A stretch of DNA of 64,000 bases, from NCBI RefSeq assembly GCF_005217615.1, contig NZ_SZNK01000001.1, positions 3,374,501 to 3,438,500 of the forward strand, in the 5' to 3' direction. Numbering within the stretch: position 1 is the first letter of the stretch; every line of letters starts with the position of its first letter. Positions 35,040 through 45,550 of this stretch are shown one piece after another. The notes under the pieces were generated by a model. That model had not been told where the DNA came from. It did no database searches and saw only the letters and a program-made list of their open reading frames with translations. Source of the stretch: Brevibacillus antibioticus (GTDB lineage: Bacteria; Bacillota; Bacilli; Brevibacillales; Brevibacillaceae). The position numbers were made by a program, and so were the translations under genes.

Positions 35040-36170
35040 TTGAATCAGGAAAACTGGGTAGAGCGTTTCTTTCAAATCATTCGATTGTTATGGGTTTGCC
35101 TGCTTGTCTATGTAGGGATTTGGGTAATCCAACACGCAACACCCTTACTGTACCCATTTATTATCGCTTTAGTCATTGCGCTCATCATCAACAAGCCCGT
35201 TACGTTTATGACCAGAAAGTTCAGGATTCCACGCTGGCTTTCCGTCATTATTGCGCTCATGGTTTTGATACTGTTCGCTGGCGGAGTGGTCACACTGATC
35301 ATCACGGAAACGGTCGTGGAAATTGGAGAGTTGGCCAAGCGCTTGCCAGTCGTGGCACAAGAGCTGGCCCATCATTTGCAAAATACGATTTCTCAAGACT
35401 TCTTGATGGGCATTTACAATCAGCTTCAGTGGTTTTACGAACAGCTCGATCCAAGTTATAAAGATAAGCTTTCCAGTACGGTAGGCAGTGCGATCTCGAC
35501 CATCACGAATGTCGGACAGAACTTGATCGTCAAATTCTTGGATGGATTGAAAAACCTGCTTGTCTCACTCCCAAATATGGCAACGGTTTCCGTCATTTCC
35601 ATCATGGGCGCCTTCTTTATCTCCAAAGATTTTGCTCTTTGGGAAGTTCGGGCTCGCCGTCTTTTGCCAACAGGGGTAAACAGCCGTCTCGACCAAATTT
35701 TCATCGATTTGCGAAATGCCTTGTTCGGGTTTGTCAAGGCGCAGTTGACCCTCATCTCCTTAACCGCTGCCATCGTAATTATTGGTCTGTTGATCATGCG
35801 TGTCGAGTACGCGATTACGATTGGCTTGATCACGGGCTTGGTCGATCTCTTGCCTTACCTTGGGACAGGGACTGTCTTTGTTCCTTGGATCATCTACATG
35901 TTTTTCAAAGGCAATTACACGATGGTCATCGGCTTGTCCATTTTGTACGGGGTCGTTTTGATTTTCCGTCAAATTATCGAGCCAAAAGTCGTTGCGGAAA
36001 ACGTCGGTCTCGATCCTCTCCTCACGCTGGTCGCGCTGTTTGCCGGCCTCCAGCTGTTCGGATTCTTAGGCTTGATCATCGGACCTGTTTCACTCGTCAT
36101 GATCAATGCTTTGGTAAAAGCCAACGTCTTCGAAGATGTATGGGGCTACATCCGTGGGAACAAAACCTGA
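35040..36170 (+). CDS. ytvI: Sporulation integral membrane protein YtvI (AI-2E transporter family)
   Basis: A 376-residue membrane protein of the PerM/AI-2E family with about seven or eight segments. A pair near the N-terminus (LLWVCLLVYVGIWVIQ and LLYPFIIALVIALIINKPV) is followed by a long helical region. The family signature VDLLPYLGTGTVFVPWIIYM lies near residue 275. The position divergent from citZ is as for B. subtilis ytvI, a sporulation gene; transport function is not established. The start is TTG, with AAAGGAG seven bases before it. Confidence 0.87.
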   Translation: MNQENWVERFFQIIRLLWVCLLVYVGIWVIQHATPLLYPFIIALVIALIINKPVTFMTRKFRIPRWLSVIIALMVLILFAGGVVTLIITETVVEIGELAKRLPVVAQELAHHLQNTISQDFLMGIYNQLQWFYEQLDPSYKDKLSSTVGSAISTITNVGQNLIVKFLDGLKNLLVSLPNMATVSVISIMGAFFISKDFALWEVRARRLLPTGVNSRLDQIFIDLRNALFGFVKAQLTLISLTAAIVIIGLLIMRVEYAITIGLITGLVDLLPYLGTGTVFVPWIIYMFFKGNYTMVIGLSILYGVVLIFRQIIEPKVVAENVGLDPLLTLVALFAGLQLFGFLGLIIGPVSLVMINALVKANVFEDVWGYIRGNKT

Positions 36171-36177
36171 CCTCATG

Positions 36178-36230
36178 TAAAAAGAACCGCTTGCGAGCAG
36201 CTTGTATACAGCTCGGAGCGGTTCTTTTTT
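36178..36230. terminator. Bidirectional terminator between ytvI and fxsA
   Basis: AAAAAGAACCGCT and AGCGGTTCTTTTTT form a long stem with an inner GAGC/GCTC pair between the convergent genes. Confidence 0.88.
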
Positions 36231-36247
36231 ATAGGGAATATCCTGTA

Positions 36248-36643
36248 TTAGCGGCGGAAAAACAATTGAACACGACCAGACGAGATGAGGTTCCACAGCC
36301 AACGCTTCAACAAATGACGAATAACCATCCGTGTGTACGGGATGAGGAAGACCAGGCCAATCACATCCGTGACGAATCCTGGCAACAAGAGCAAAATACC
36401 ACCAATCAAAATCAAGACACCATCCATAAGCGAATCCGTAGGCATTTGCCCACGCGCCAACTGGTGTTGGACCATCCGGAATACTTGCATCCCTTGCTGC
36501 TTCGCAAGCCAAGCTCCCAAGATCCCCGTGAGAATGACCAGCACAACCGTATTCCAGCCGCCGATCCACGAACCAATCGTAATAAGCCCCCAAAGCTCTA
36601 AACCAAACGCAACGACAAACAGAATGGCAAAAAAGCGGAACAT
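36248..36643 (-). CDS. fxsA: FxsA family membrane protein
   Basis: A 131-residue protein with three or four membrane segments. It has the family pattern FAILFVVAFGLELWGLITIGSWIGGWNTVVLVI, then LGAWLAKQQGMQV and a glycine-rich segment with LLLLPGFVTDVIGL. FxsA (E. coli) relieves F-plasmid exclusion of phage T7 when overexpressed; its normal role is unknown. Its ribosome site AAAGGAGGGGAATAGGC overlaps the end of the upstream thioesterase gene, so the two are coupled. Confidence 0.9.
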   Translation of the reverse strand: MFRFFAILFVVAFGLELWGLITIGSWIGGWNTVVLVILTGILGAWLAKQQGMQVFRMVQHQLARGQMPTDSLMDGVLILIGGILLLLPGFVTDVIGLVFLIPYTRMVIRHLLKRWLWNLISSGRVQLFFRR

Positions 36644-36645
36644 GC

Positions 36646-37077
36646 CTATTCCCCTCCTTTATACTGAGAGTCCAACCAATCATAGATGTCAGGCACCGCT
36701 CGCGACAAGCGAATCGGCCTCAAAGCTGTGGTGGTAAATACATGCATCGTCTCTCCTGACACCAACAACTGTTGGTCAGGCAATCTAACAATCTGGTAAG
36801 CAAAAGTGAGACGGACAGGACTGAGCTCTTTTACACGTGTCCGTATTTCTACCTCATCGTCATAGCGGGCGGGCTGTTTGTAAGAGATGTTCGCATCGGT
36901 GACAGGCAGAAGCACGCCTTTTTCCTCCAGTTCACGATAGGTGATCCCCGCATGGCGAATCAATTCTGTTCTTCCTACTTCAAACCAGTTCAAATAATTC
37001 GTATGGTAGACCACACCCATTTGATCGGTTTCGCCATAGCGGACGCGCAATCGATGGGAATGAATAATGGGAGTCAT
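36646..37077 (-). CDS. Acyl-CoA thioesterase (4HBT/YbgC type hotdog)
   Basis: A 143-residue hotdog-fold enzyme. The active-site region RVRYGETDQMGVVYHTNYLNWFEVGRTELIR contains the conserved Asp and Tyr-His-Asn positions of the YbgC class, which hydrolyse short acyl-CoA thioesters. GAAAGGAGCGATCCAAA precedes the ATG. It is cotranscribed with fxsA and lies just left of repeat copy C. Confidence 0.9.
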   Translation of the reverse strand: MTPIIHSHRLRVRYGETDQMGVVYHTNYLNWFEVGRTELIRHAGITYRELEEKGVLLPVTDANISYKQPARYDDEVEIRTRVKELSPVRLTFAYQIVRLPDQQLLVSGETMHVFTTTALRPIRLSRAVPDIYDWLDSQYKGGE

Positions 37078-37162
37078 TTTGGATCGCTCCTTTCTCTATA
37101 GGATGATTGTACCATAGTCCCCTTACTCAAGGCTTATTGATATAAGAACAGTACATGCGTGG

Positions 37163-37654
37163 CTGTAGTGGTGGGGAGGAAACAGGAGAAAACGCTCAGA
37201 TTCTTGTCCCACCCGCTGAGGGATTCACTGCCCGCCTCCATGCAAAAAGCGAAACCGCGTCCAAAGTGGTCCACTCAGGATGTATTTCAGAGGTGGACGC
37301 TTAAGAGCGTGTTTCGCTTTTTGCATTACGTCTCGGTCGGTGTACCAAAGATCTTCGCTTTTTTCTCCTGTTTCCTCTACGAGCTTTCCGTTTTTTAACG
37401 GGCTTTTAAAGATTTAAAAGAATGAAGAAATGTCCTCAGTTACGACAGAGAAGAATATTTCCAGACGTAGCGACTTGTGGAGTCCTACCAAGCGGAGAAG
37501 GGATTTGCGGGCAAAAGAAACGCAACCGTGCCCGCGCGACGAAGCGGCTACCACTTTTGCGTTTCCCCGCAAATCCCTTCGGAGTGGACAGTCTTAACCC
37601 TCAGCAGGACGGAGCCTGGAGCCTAGACTGGAAATATTCTTCTCTCCACTACGG
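37163..37654. repeat. Structured intergenic repeat, copy C
   Basis: A 492-base element close in sequence to copy A, between the thioesterase gene and the 3' end of nrdJ. Ends are CTGTAGTGGTGGGGAG and the complement of CTCTCCACTACGG. The first half contains ATGCAAAAAGCGAAAC with GTTTCGCTTTTTGCAT and the GAGGAAACAGGAG stem. The second half is bounded by a perfect inverted repeat AGAAGAATATTTCCAG (37449-37464) with its complement (37628-37643). It encloses GAAGGGATTTGCGGG with CCCCGCAAATCCCTTC. No gene or transposase is seen. Confidence 0.85.
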
Positions 37655-37661
37655 ACACATA

Positions 37662-37704
37662 AAAAAACAGGGGCAGACTGATTTTTACAGTCTACCCCCA
37701 TCTT
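37662..37704 (-). terminator. nrdJ terminator
   Basis: On the minus strand GGGGGTAGACTG and CAGTCTGCCCC pair and are followed by a T7 run, 17 bases after the nrdJ stop. Confidence 0.85.
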
Positions 37705-37720
37705 ATATCATTCAGATCGC

Positions 37721-39982
37721 TTAGCGAATCGGGCAAGCTCCGCCTTCGCAGGATTCAGCCGTGGACAGATCAGCCTCGCCACCGGTTTCATACTGCTGTA
37801 AAATCGCAGGATCAAATGGCTTCATGGACTGCTTCAATGCCTCGTACTGTTCTTTGGTGCACTCTTCATATGGCGCCAATTGGTAGTTTCCGCCATCCAA
37901 TTGCAAGAAGGATACACCTACGAAATTATCCCAGTTATCATAAACGATATCTTCTACTTCTACCCACTCTTCCTTACGAACCGTAATGGTATTCGAAGAG
38001 TTGTGCTCCGTATATTCTTTCTGGAAACGGAAGTACGTATCGAATTGGCGCTTTGCACTTACTTCGTTCTTCGTTTCTTCTGCTCCTGATGCTACAGGGA
38101 AATCGATCACGAGTGTGCGTGCATTTGCCATGCGCTCTTCATACGTTTCGCCTGGTGATCCTACCTCTGGGTTGACTGTCCAGCCGAGAGCTTGTACCGC
38201 TTTTGCCAATGGATCCTCAGCATTGATGCGAATGCGACGGATGTAGTACGGCGAATGGGACCAGTGCAGACCACTGGAGACCCCACCAGCTACCTGAGAC
38301 AGCGTACCTTCCGGCTTCACGGTTGTTACCAAGAGTGGAGAGTTCACACGCAGCTCATACGCATAACGGTTCGCCTCGTCACGAGCAGCATCGCCCAGCT
38401 GGCGCAGCAGTTCGAGCTCTTGCTCTTCTGTATAGCCAAGGGATGCCAGCGCATCCTTCACACCAGTAAGGGAAGTTCCGAGCAAACGGTCACGTTGCTG
38501 AACGGTATCCCAATGCGGCAATTCCAACGTTACCAGCGTCATGCGCAGACCGGCACGAGCAGATTTGCGTTGTGCTTCCAGCAAGCCATCGAGATCCAGA
38601 TACTTGGAGCCATCCTCGCGATCCTTCACGAATTCAACCAGATTGACTGTCGTCAGGTTGCAGACGCCATAAGAATCGAGCAGGATTTCTGCACAAGGGT
38701 TCAAGCCCTCTGCATTTGGACGACGACGGTTTGCTTCTTCAAGGTTGATGAAGCCTGGTTCGCCTTCCAATTGCATCAAGGTGAACACGAGGTTCAAGAA
38801 TGACTTAGTCGGTTGTTTAGTAAAGGCGATAGAGTTGTTGGACATGCGGCGGTGATCCAGGCCAGAGCGTCCGTCTCCTACATTTTGGATACTGTCAAAC
38901 CATACAGGCTTGTGCTCACCCAACAGCTCACCTACACGACGGTGATGGTTCAGCTGATCCTCAGTCCAGAAGCCGTTGATGCCGTATTTCGCCAGCATGC
39001 ACTCGTAGTCATCGTGATCGAACAGGAAAATTTCTGCTGTACGGCGCACGCCACCTACTACGACGTTTGCTCCAATGAGGTTTCCGATATCGAGAATATG
39101 TATCGGACGGATTTTGCCGTATCCTTTTTCATCACTCTCTACTGGTGCCAAATGCTGGTCGATTTGGTTTTTCAACACTTTATCGATTCCTTCGAACATT
39201 TCGCGAAGCGGCTCATGACCACTAGCCGTACCGCCAAAACGCTTCAGTCGCTCGCCTTTCGGACGCACGCTGTTATAAGAGATTTTCACGGTATGAATGT
39301 GCTCGTAAGTGGAATCTGTCAAAATTTGCAGGTAGAGACGGAGGGATTCTACCCAGCCTTCTTTACTGTCGCCCACATAAATTTTGGCAAAGCCGTTGTC
39401 CAGTACATTCAGCTCAGAACGTTCCAGGCGTTGATGCTTTGGCAGCGGTCTGTATTCAGAAGAAAGCAGGGAAACATTCGTGCGAATCGGGCCTAGTCCA
39501 GCAGCCATTTCCTTCGTGCATTTGAAACCTACGCCCGTTCCTACCAAGAGAAGGTAGAACAAATCGCCCAAGTCCTCCCAGGACTTGATGTTCAGGAAGG
39601 AACAGTTGAAGTTCGCCAACGGATACAAATCCGCTACGCCATTATCTGCACCGCCAACCCACAAGGTACGGCCAGATAAAAACTGGCGAAGGTTGAACAT
39701 GTTGTCAAACAAACCTTCTGCCTCTTTTTCCATTGCGCGAGAATCAGCGTACATTCCAATTTGGTTCAAATGCTGATAAGCCAACTTAATATTGTAATCC
39801 ACCGAGCGGCGGCAAGTTTCTTTCCACGTTTCCCGTCTTCCTTTTTCCGGTACAAAGCGTGAATAAGTACGGTAGTAAACAAATTGTCCCAGAGGACTCA
39901 TATGGATCGGAAAATCAGGATATTGATTTAAGAATTCATCCCGCAAAAATTGAGTTCGGGATACGGTTTCGGTCGCCAGCAT
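37721..39982 (-). CDS. nrdJ: Adenosylcobalamin-dependent ribonucleoside-triphosphate reductase (class II, monomeric)
   Basis: A 753-residue enzyme like the Lactobacillus leichmannii RTPR, reducing NTPs to dNTPs with coenzyme B12 as radical source. Seen: the loop motif [12 protein letters not shown] (active-site Cys and Glu near residue 430), [20 protein letters not shown], and the redox-shuttle pair at the end ([11 protein letters not shown]). No iron or glycyl-radical motifs are present. Oxygen-independent B12 chemistry suits a facultative spore former. The ATG has GAAGGAGGAACGAT before it. No cobalamin riboswitch is recognisable upstream; instead two NrdR boxes overlap the promoter, so control by NrdR is likely. 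It is monocistronic. Confidence 0.95.
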   Translation of the reverse strand: MLATETVSRTQFLRDEFLNQYPDFPIHMSPLGQFVYYRTYSRFVPEKGRRETWKETCRRSVDYNIKLAYQHLNQIGMYADSRAMEKEAEGLFDNMFNLRQFLSGRTLWVGGADNGVADLYPLANFNCSFLNIKSWEDLGDLFYLLLVGTGVGFKCTKEMAAGLGPIRTNVSLLSSEYRPLPKHQRLERSELNVLDNGFAKIYVGDSKEGWVESLRLYLQILTDSTYEHIHTVKISYNSVRPKGERLKRFGGTASGHEPLREMFEGIDKVLKNQIDQHLAPVESDEKGYGKIRPIHILDIGNLIGANVVVGGVRRTAEIFLFDHDDYECMLAKYGINGFWTEDQLNHHRRVGELLGEHKPVWFDSIQNVGDGRSGLDHRRMSNNSIAFTKQPTKSFLNLVFTLMQLEGEPGFINLEEANRRRPNAEGLNPCAEILLDSYGVCNLTTVNLVEFVKDREDGSKYLDLDGLLEAQRKSARAGLRMTLVTLELPHWDTVQQRDRLLGTSLTGVKDALASLGYTEEQELELLRQLGDAARDEANRYAYELRVNSPLLVTTVKPEGTLSQVAGGVSSGLHWSHSPYYIRRIRINAEDPLAKAVQALGWTVNPEVGSPGETYEERMANARTLVIDFPVASGAEETKNEVSAKRQFDTYFRFQKEYTEHNSSNTITVRKEEWVEVEDIVYDNWDNFVGVSFLQLDGGNYQLAPYEECTKEQYEALKQSMKPFDPAILQQYETGGEADLSTAESCEGGACPIR

Positions 39983-40046
39983 ATCGTTCCTCCTTCGAAT
40001 CTTTCCTCTCTAGTTAACTATCTTTATCTGCAAAACTCAATAGTTT

Positions 40047-40062
40047 TACCTATATATTGTGC
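40047..40062 (-). promoter_or_regulatory. NrdR box 1 (over the -10 element)
   Basis: TACCTATATATTGTGC matches the palindromic NrdR box (ACAC-W-ATATAT-W-GTGT) through its core and right arm. Its centre is 32 bp from the second box, three helical turns, the spacing NrdR needs. It covers the nrdJ -10 hexamer. Confidence 0.8.
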
Positions 40063-40079
40063 GAAATAATTTTCGACAA
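40051..40079 (-). promoter_or_regulatory. nrdJ promoter
   Basis: The minus strand reads TTGTCG, a 17-base spacer and TATATA, 68 bases upstream of the nrdJ ATG. The -10 lies in NrdR box 1, and the -35 touches box 2. Confidence 0.65.
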
Positions 40080-40094
40080 TACTACATGTTGTGT
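40079..40094 (-). promoter_or_regulatory. NrdR box 2 (upstream of the -35 element)
   Basis: ATACTACATGTTGTGT matches 13 of 16 positions of the NrdR consensus. Together with box 1 it forms a full operator. Confidence 0.8.
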
Positions 40095-40111
40095 TTGTAC
40101 TGAAAAAACAC

Positions 40112-40362
40112 TTGACACAAAATCCCGAACATTGGATGTACAGGAGGACCGTTTTATGTTCAGCATTTTCCTGATAACGAGCGCTACAACACCCATTCTG
40201 TCATGATTTGGAAATGCCGAACGTATGGATTTCATCCGTCCTGACACAAAGCCACCGACCGATTTTAACAGATTACGACTCGCTTTGCACCACCTAATAA
40301 TCGCCGTTATCTGGTAAAACCTATCAGGTCGTTCGGCGGCTAATCCTTTTTACACCAAGCCA
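40112..40362. other. Unassigned structured spacer between nrdJ promoter and pyk terminator
   Basis: No gene of normal size. GCCGAACG (40216-40223) pairs with CGTTCGGC (40331-40338), closing a 107-base interior that can form further small hairpins; a T5 run follows on the plus strand. A plus-strand TTGACA is present but its -10 (GATGTA) is poor. A short plus-strand frame with an excellent ribosome site precedes the structure. Confidence 0.4.
40156..40206 (+). CDS. Possible 16-residue leader-type peptide
   Basis: ATG to TGA encodes MFSIFLITSATTPILS, preceded by AGGAGG at eight bases, an ideal ribosome site. It stands in front of a structured segment and opposite to all neighbours. It may be a leader peptide or simply chance; there is no downstream plus-strand gene for it to control before 51 kb. 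Confidence 0.25.
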   Translation: MFSIFLITSATTPILS

Positions 40363-40389
40363 AAAAAGGGTGACACTTGGTCACCCTTC
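40363..40389 (-). terminator. pyk terminator
   Basis: AAGGGTGAC, five-base loop, GTCACCCTT, then six T on the minus strand; located 35 bases past the pyk stop. Confidence 0.88.
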
Positions 40390-40423
40390 AGAAGCATTCT
40401 CCATTACATATGAATAGTTTTAC

Positions 40424-42178
40424 CTACAGAATCCGGGTATGTCCTGAGTAAATATGCCCACGCTCAGAATCCACGGTTACGATTTGTCCGTCCTTCAATA
40501 CATCCGTAGCAAATTGCACTCCTACGATGACTGGAACGCCGAGATTCAGGCCTACGATCGCTGCGTGAGAGGTAAGTCCGCCCTCTTCGCAAATCACCGC
40601 TCCAGCCTTGCCAAACGCTTCAATCATATCGGAGTCGGTACCGATGGTTACTAGGATGGCTCCTTCTTCTACCTTTGCCAGTGCCTCTTCAGCAGATCTA
40701 GCAATAATTACCTTGTTTGTGACAACTTTTCGGCCGATTCCTTGTCCTTTTGCTACCACATCGCCAATGACGTGGATTTTCATCAGGTTCGTTGTTCCAA
40801 CTTCACGTACAGGCACGCCAGCTGTGATCACAACGAGATCACCATGACGAACAAAACCTGTATCAAGGGCTTCCTGGACAGACATCTCCAGCATTTCATC
40901 GGTTGTATTCGCCATTTCGCCCTTCACCGGATAGACGCCATTTACGAGGGCAAGACGGCGAATAATTGCTTCATGCGGCGTTACAGCCACGATTGGTGCT
41001 TTTGGACGGAACTTTGATACCATGCGAGCTGTGTGTCCGCTTTCGGTCGCCGTAATAATAGCTGCTGCGTCCAGATCCAATGCTGCATTGGATACAGCTT
41101 GGCTGATGGCATCCGTAATCGTCACTTGTTTGAGCTGTGCTTGTGCGTACAAGATCTCGCGATAATTCAGCTCTTGCTCTGCACGTACAGCGATGCGCAC
41201 CATGGTCTCGACAGACTCAACCGGGTATTTACCGGCAGCCGTCTCTCCTGAGAGCATGATTGCGTCTGTACCATCGAAAATAGCGTTCGCAACGTCACTC
41301 GCTTCCGCACGTGTTGGACGTGGGTTGCGCTGCATGGAATCGAGCATTTGTGTCGCCGTAATGACTGGCTTCGCGAGTTCGTTACATTTTTTGATCAGCT
41401 TCTTCTGAACAAGAGGTACTTCTTCTGCCGGAATCTCTACGCCCAAATCACCACGCGCAACCATGATTCCATCTGTTACTACCAGAATTTCGTCTACGTT
41501 ATCGACGCCTTCCTGGTTTTCGATTTTCGCGATAATATCGATACGAACGTTATGGCGCTCCAGAATTTGGCGAATTTCCAAGATATCCGATGCTTTTCGG
41601 ACAAAGGAAGCCGCAATGAAATCGACACCTTGTTCAATACCGAATTCGATATCCTGTGCATCCTTTTCTGTGATACCTGGCAAGTTGATTTTAACCCCAG
41701 GAACATTGACGCCTTTTTTGCTCTTCAGTGTTCCACCGTTTTTGATCAAGCAGATGATTTCGGTGTCACGCACTTCTTGTACAGTCAACCCGATCAAGCC
41801 GTCGTCGATCAAAATTGTATCGTCGATTTTTACATCACGAGGCAATTCCGGATACGTAATGGAGACGCGCTCTGCGGTACCCGCTACTTCCTCAGTGGTG
41901 AGAATCAGCGTTTTTCCTTCTTCGAGCTCGACTGCATCTACTGCAAGCGTACCCGTGCGAATTTCAGGACCTTTTGTATCCAGCAGGATTGCAACAGGTT
42001 TCCCGGTTTCTTTTGATGCCTGACGAATGTTTACAATTCGCGCCGCATGCTCCTCATGGGAACCGTGCGAGAAATTCAAACGCGCTACGTTCATTCCTGC
42101 TTCGATCAATTTTTTCAGTGTTTCAACTGATTCACTTGCTGGTCCAATGGTACAAACAATTTTTGCTTTCCTTAACAT
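40424..42178 (-). CDS. pyk: Pyruvate kinase with C-terminal PEP-utiliser-like domain
   Basis: A 584-residue kinase making pyruvate and ATP from PEP. N-terminus [15 protein letters not shown], substrate region [16 protein letters not shown], catalytic Lys in [14 protein letters not shown], and metal-site [21 protein letters not shown]. After the allosteric domain (to about 475) it has the extra domain found in Bacillales enzymes, with [23 protein letters not shown], resembling the phosphohistidine domain of PEP-using enzymes. It follows pfkA after 38 bases, forming the pfkA-pyk operon. GAGGAGGCTTACATCCT precedes the ATG. Confidence 0.97.
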   Translation of the reverse strand: MLRKAKIVCTIGPASESVETLKKLIEAGMNVARLNFSHGSHEEHAARIVNIRQASKETGKPVAILLDTKGPEIRTGTLAVDAVELEEGKTLILTTEEVAGTAERVSITYPELPRDVKIDDTILIDDGLIGLTVQEVRDTEIICLIKNGGTLKSKKGVNVPGVKINLPGITEKDAQDIEFGIEQGVDFIAASFVRKASDILEIRQILERHNVRIDIIAKIENQEGVDNVDEILVVTDGIMVARGDLGVEIPAEEVPLVQKKLIKKCNELAKPVITATQMLDSMQRNPRPTRAEASDVANAIFDGTDAIMLSGETAAGKYPVESVETMVRIAVRAEQELNYREILYAQAQLKQVTITDAISQAVSNAALDLDAAAIITATESGHTARMVSKFRPKAPIVAVTPHEAIIRRLALVNGVYPVKGEMANTTDEMLEMSVQEALDTGFVRHGDLVVITAGVPVREVGTTNLMKIHVIGDVVAKGQGIGRKVVTNKVIIARSAEEALAKVEEGAILVTIGTDSDMIEAFGKAGAVICEEGGLTSHAAIVGLNLGVPVIVGVQFATDVLKDGQIVTVDSERGHIYSGHTRIL

Positions 42179-42217
42179 AGGATGTAAGCCTCCTCGACAC
42201 TCGTAAAACTGTCAGTT

Positions 42218-43213
<996 letters not shown>

Positions 43214-43230
43214 TCATTTAACGGAAACAG

Positions 43231-43314
43231 TATGTACCATACTTTGTATGAAACATGCTGTATCACTCAATTCCTCATATCTGTTATACAATGAAAAGAT
43301 ATGTGCCATACTTT
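43231..43314 (-). promoter_or_regulatory. Duplicated motif upstream of pfkA
   Basis: TATGTACCATACTTT (43231-43245) recurs as TATGTGCCATACTTT (43300-43314), 69 bp apart in the same orientation, within 140 bases upstream of pfkA. This looks like a two-site operator for the pfkA-pyk operon; the factor is unknown. Confidence 0.4.
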
Positions 43315-43378
43315 TTGAAAGCTCTGATAACTCTTTCGTCCGACTTCGATTGTAGCAGATTTTCCTCGGAGAAAAAAG

Positions 43379-43410
43379 AAAAAAACGCCCCCTGTTTCTT
43401 ACAGGGAGGC
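43379..43410 (-). terminator. accDA terminator, overlapping the accA end
   Basis: On the minus strand CGCCTCCCTGT, AAGAA, ACAGGGGGCG then T7. The first arm lies in the last accA codons. Confidence 0.82.
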
Positions 43411-44355
43411 GAATTCTCCGATCTGTTTAAACTTCTCGTAACGGTCCTGTATCAATTCATCTGGAGTTAAACGGCCCAACTGTTCTAGTTGTTCCGTAAT
43501 GACCGCCTTGACCATCCCTGCCTGCGCGATCAAATCACGATGGGCTCCGCCGAATGGTTCATCAATAATTCCATCAATGACTCCTAGTTCCAACAAATCA
43601 GGCGCCGTAATTTTCATCGTCTCCGCTGCACGCATCCCCAAGCTGGAATCTCTCCAGAGGATCGCGGCGGCGCTCTCCGGTGCAATCACGGAGTAATAGG
43701 AATTCTCCAACATATAGATTCGATTACCTACGCTGATCGCCAAGGCTCCGCCGCTTCCGCCTTCCCCGATAACGATACAAATAATCGGCACGCCAAATGT
43801 CGCCATTTCACGCAGATTGCGGGCAATCGCTTCACTCTGGCCGCGCTCTTCTGCCGCTTTTCCAGGATATGCACCTGATGTATTGATAAAGCAGATGATC
43901 GGGCGACCGAATTTATCCGCCTGCTGCATAATGCGCAATGCCTTCCGGTAGCCTTCCGGATGAGCCATCCCGAAATTACGCTTGATGTTGTCTTTAGTGT
44001 CTTTCCCTTTTTGGTGACCGATGACCGTAACCGGACGTCCATCCAGATTGGCAATTCCACCCACAATCGAATGGTCATCTCCGAACAAACGGTCTCCATG
44101 AACCTCGATAAAATCGGTAAAAAGTAGTTGTATATAGTCCAAAGTCGTTGGCCGTTCCGGATGACGAGCCAGCTGTACGCGTTGCCATGGAGTCAAATTG
44201 CCGTAAATTTGCACAGCAAGCTCTTTTGATTTTTGTTCGAGACGCTGTATTTCGTCAGAGAAGTCAATTCCCTTTTCCTCAGTAAAACGGCGCAATTCCT
44301 TAATCTTATCTTGTAATTCTACTAATGGCTTTTCAAAGGAGAGCTCGCCTGCCAT
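43399..44355 (-). CDS. accA: Acetyl-CoA carboxylase carboxyltransferase subunit alpha
   Basis: A 318-residue subunit that with AccD moves CO2 from carboxybiotin to acetyl-CoA, giving malonyl-CoA for fatty-acid synthesis. Family features: N-terminal helix [60 protein letters not shown], and [18 protein letters not shown]. The start overlaps accD by 34 bases, indicating coupled equimolar synthesis. AAGGAGTAGAAAC precedes the ATG. Confidence 0.97.
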   Translation of the reverse strand: MAGELSFEKPLVELQDKIKELRRFTEEKGIDFSDEIQRLEQKSKELAVQIYGNLTPWQRVQLARHPERPTTLDYIQLLFTDFIEVHGDRLFGDDHSIVGGIANLDGRPVTVIGHQKGKDTKDNIKRNFGMAHPEGYRKALRIMQQADKFGRPIICFINTSGAYPGKAAEERGQSEAIARNLREMATFGVPIICIVIGEGGSGGALAISVGNRIYMLENSYYSVIAPESAAAILWRDSSLGMRAAETMKITAPDLLELGVIDGIIDEPFGGAHRDLIAQAGMVKAVITEQLEQLGRLTPDELIQDRYEKFKQIGEFASL

Positions 44356-45266
44356 GTTTCTACTCCTTCCCGAGACGTGTGCATCTCTACCAGTTTGGAC
44401 AGCGTATTTCGCATATCCTTACGGTGTACCACCATATCGAGTTGCCCGTTTTTTAACAAGAATTCCGCTGTTTGGAAGTCTTTTGGCAACTCCTGACGGA
44501 TCGTTTGCTCAATGACTCGACGCCCAGCAAAACCGATCATAGCTCCTGGTTCTGCGATATTGTAATCTCCCAACGAAGAAAAGCTGGCTGATACGCCACC
44601 ATATGTAGGATTCGTCATGACTGAGACAAACAGCAAGCGTTCGCGATCCAATCGAGACAACGCTGCGCTGGTTTTCGCCATTTGCATCAGGCTCAATACG
44701 CCTTCTTGCATACGTGCTCCACCAGATGCACTGAACAGAATGAAAGGCAAACGCCGTTCGATCGCTTGCTCAATTGCGCGCGTGATTTTTTCCCCGACGA
44801 CCGAACCCATACTCGCCATACGGAAACGGGAATCCATGACCCCAATCACGATGCGGTTTCCACTCAGAAGACCTTCTCCTGTAATGATCGCCTCGTTCAT
44901 ATTGGTGTTGGCCATATCTTTCTCCAGTTTTTCCAAATAGCCAGGAAAACCGAGTGGATTGGCTGTAATCAAATTGGCATCAAACTCTTCTGTCAGAACC
45001 CCATCATCCAAAAGCGCTTGCAGACGCTCTGGAGCGGACATGGAGTAGTGGAACTGACAGCCTTTGCAGACGCGCAAGTTCTTCTCCAAATCCTTCGAGT
45101 AGTGAATCGTCCCACAATGTGGGCATTTATTCATTAATCCCTCAGGGACTTCCTTTTCTCTCGTACCCGCTTCCTTGCTAGTATCGGTGGAAGCAGGGAC
45201 ACGTGCTAGTGTCTCTGAAGGAACTGTAGCGAATTTGCGCTTTTTCCCAAAAAGATCTTTAAGCAC
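44322..45266 (-). CDS. accD: Acetyl-CoA carboxylase carboxyltransferase subunit beta
   Basis: About 314 residues. It starts [17 protein letters not shown], then has a zinc ribbon ([23 protein letters not shown], starting near residue 48) and a crotonase-fold carboxyltransferase domain. The domain carries [38 protein letters not shown] and [13 protein letters not shown] use the GTG start because AAAGGTGG lies eight bases upstream and the product then matches Bacillus AccD; an in-frame ATG 21 bases upstream is less likely. A 60-residue gene ends 20 bases before it. Confidence 0.96.
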   Translation of the reverse strand: MLKDLFGKKRKFATVPSETLARVPASTDTSKEAGTREKEVPEGLMNKCPHCGTIHYSKDLEKNLRVCKGCQFHYSMSAPERLQALLDDGVLTEEFDANLITANPLGFPGYLEKLEKDMANTNMNEAIITGEGLLSGNRIVIGVMDSRFRMASMGSVVGEKITRAIEQAIERRLPFILFSASGGARMQEGVLSLMQMAKTSAALSRLDRERLLFVSVMTNPTYGGVSASFSSLGDYNIAEPGAMIGFAGRRVIEQTIRQELPKDFQTAEFLLKNGQLDMVVHRKDMRNTLSKLVEMHTSREGVETWQASSPLKSH

Positions 45267-45286
45267 AGGTACACCCACCTTTCTCA

Positions 45287-45469
45287 TCAGTGAAGGATCG
45301 TGCCGAGTACATCCCGGACTTCATTTAGTTCGCTCTCCGGCACGAGAATCTCGTATTGCTTGGAGACCTTACCTTCGCGAACCTTTACCAAAAACCCTTC
45401 ATCTGTCAAACGTTCCTGTATCCGTTCTGCAATTCTAGCGCTAGGAGCGATGTAGATGACCGTCCACAT
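45287..45469 (-). CDS. Small conserved protein, DUF2007-like
   Basis: A 60-residue protein (starting [17 protein letters not shown], containing [18 protein letters not shown]). The pattern of a short beta-alpha-beta unit handling an ILVPE motif resembles DUF2007 (putative signal-transducing) proteins; function is unknown. GAGGGGGAAGCCAGC precedes the ATG. It lies between the GntR-type regulator and accD in the same direction, likely the first gene of the accDA transcript. Confidence 0.75.
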   Translation of the reverse strand: MWTVIYIAPSARIAERIQERLTDEGFLVKVREGKVSKQYEILVPESELNEVRDVLGTILH

Positions 45470-45550
45470 GCTGGCTTCCCCCTCAATCGTCCATTACAGG
45501 TCTGCATCATCATATCACAGCGCCAGCGCCCCTCGCAAATTGGGGGAAAA

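Noticed and set aside
40100..40360. Cobalamin riboswitch upstream of the B12-dependent nrdJ
   Set aside because: No B12-box sequence is recognisable on the nrdJ strand; the region is also upstream of the promoter found, so it would not be in the nrdJ mRNA.
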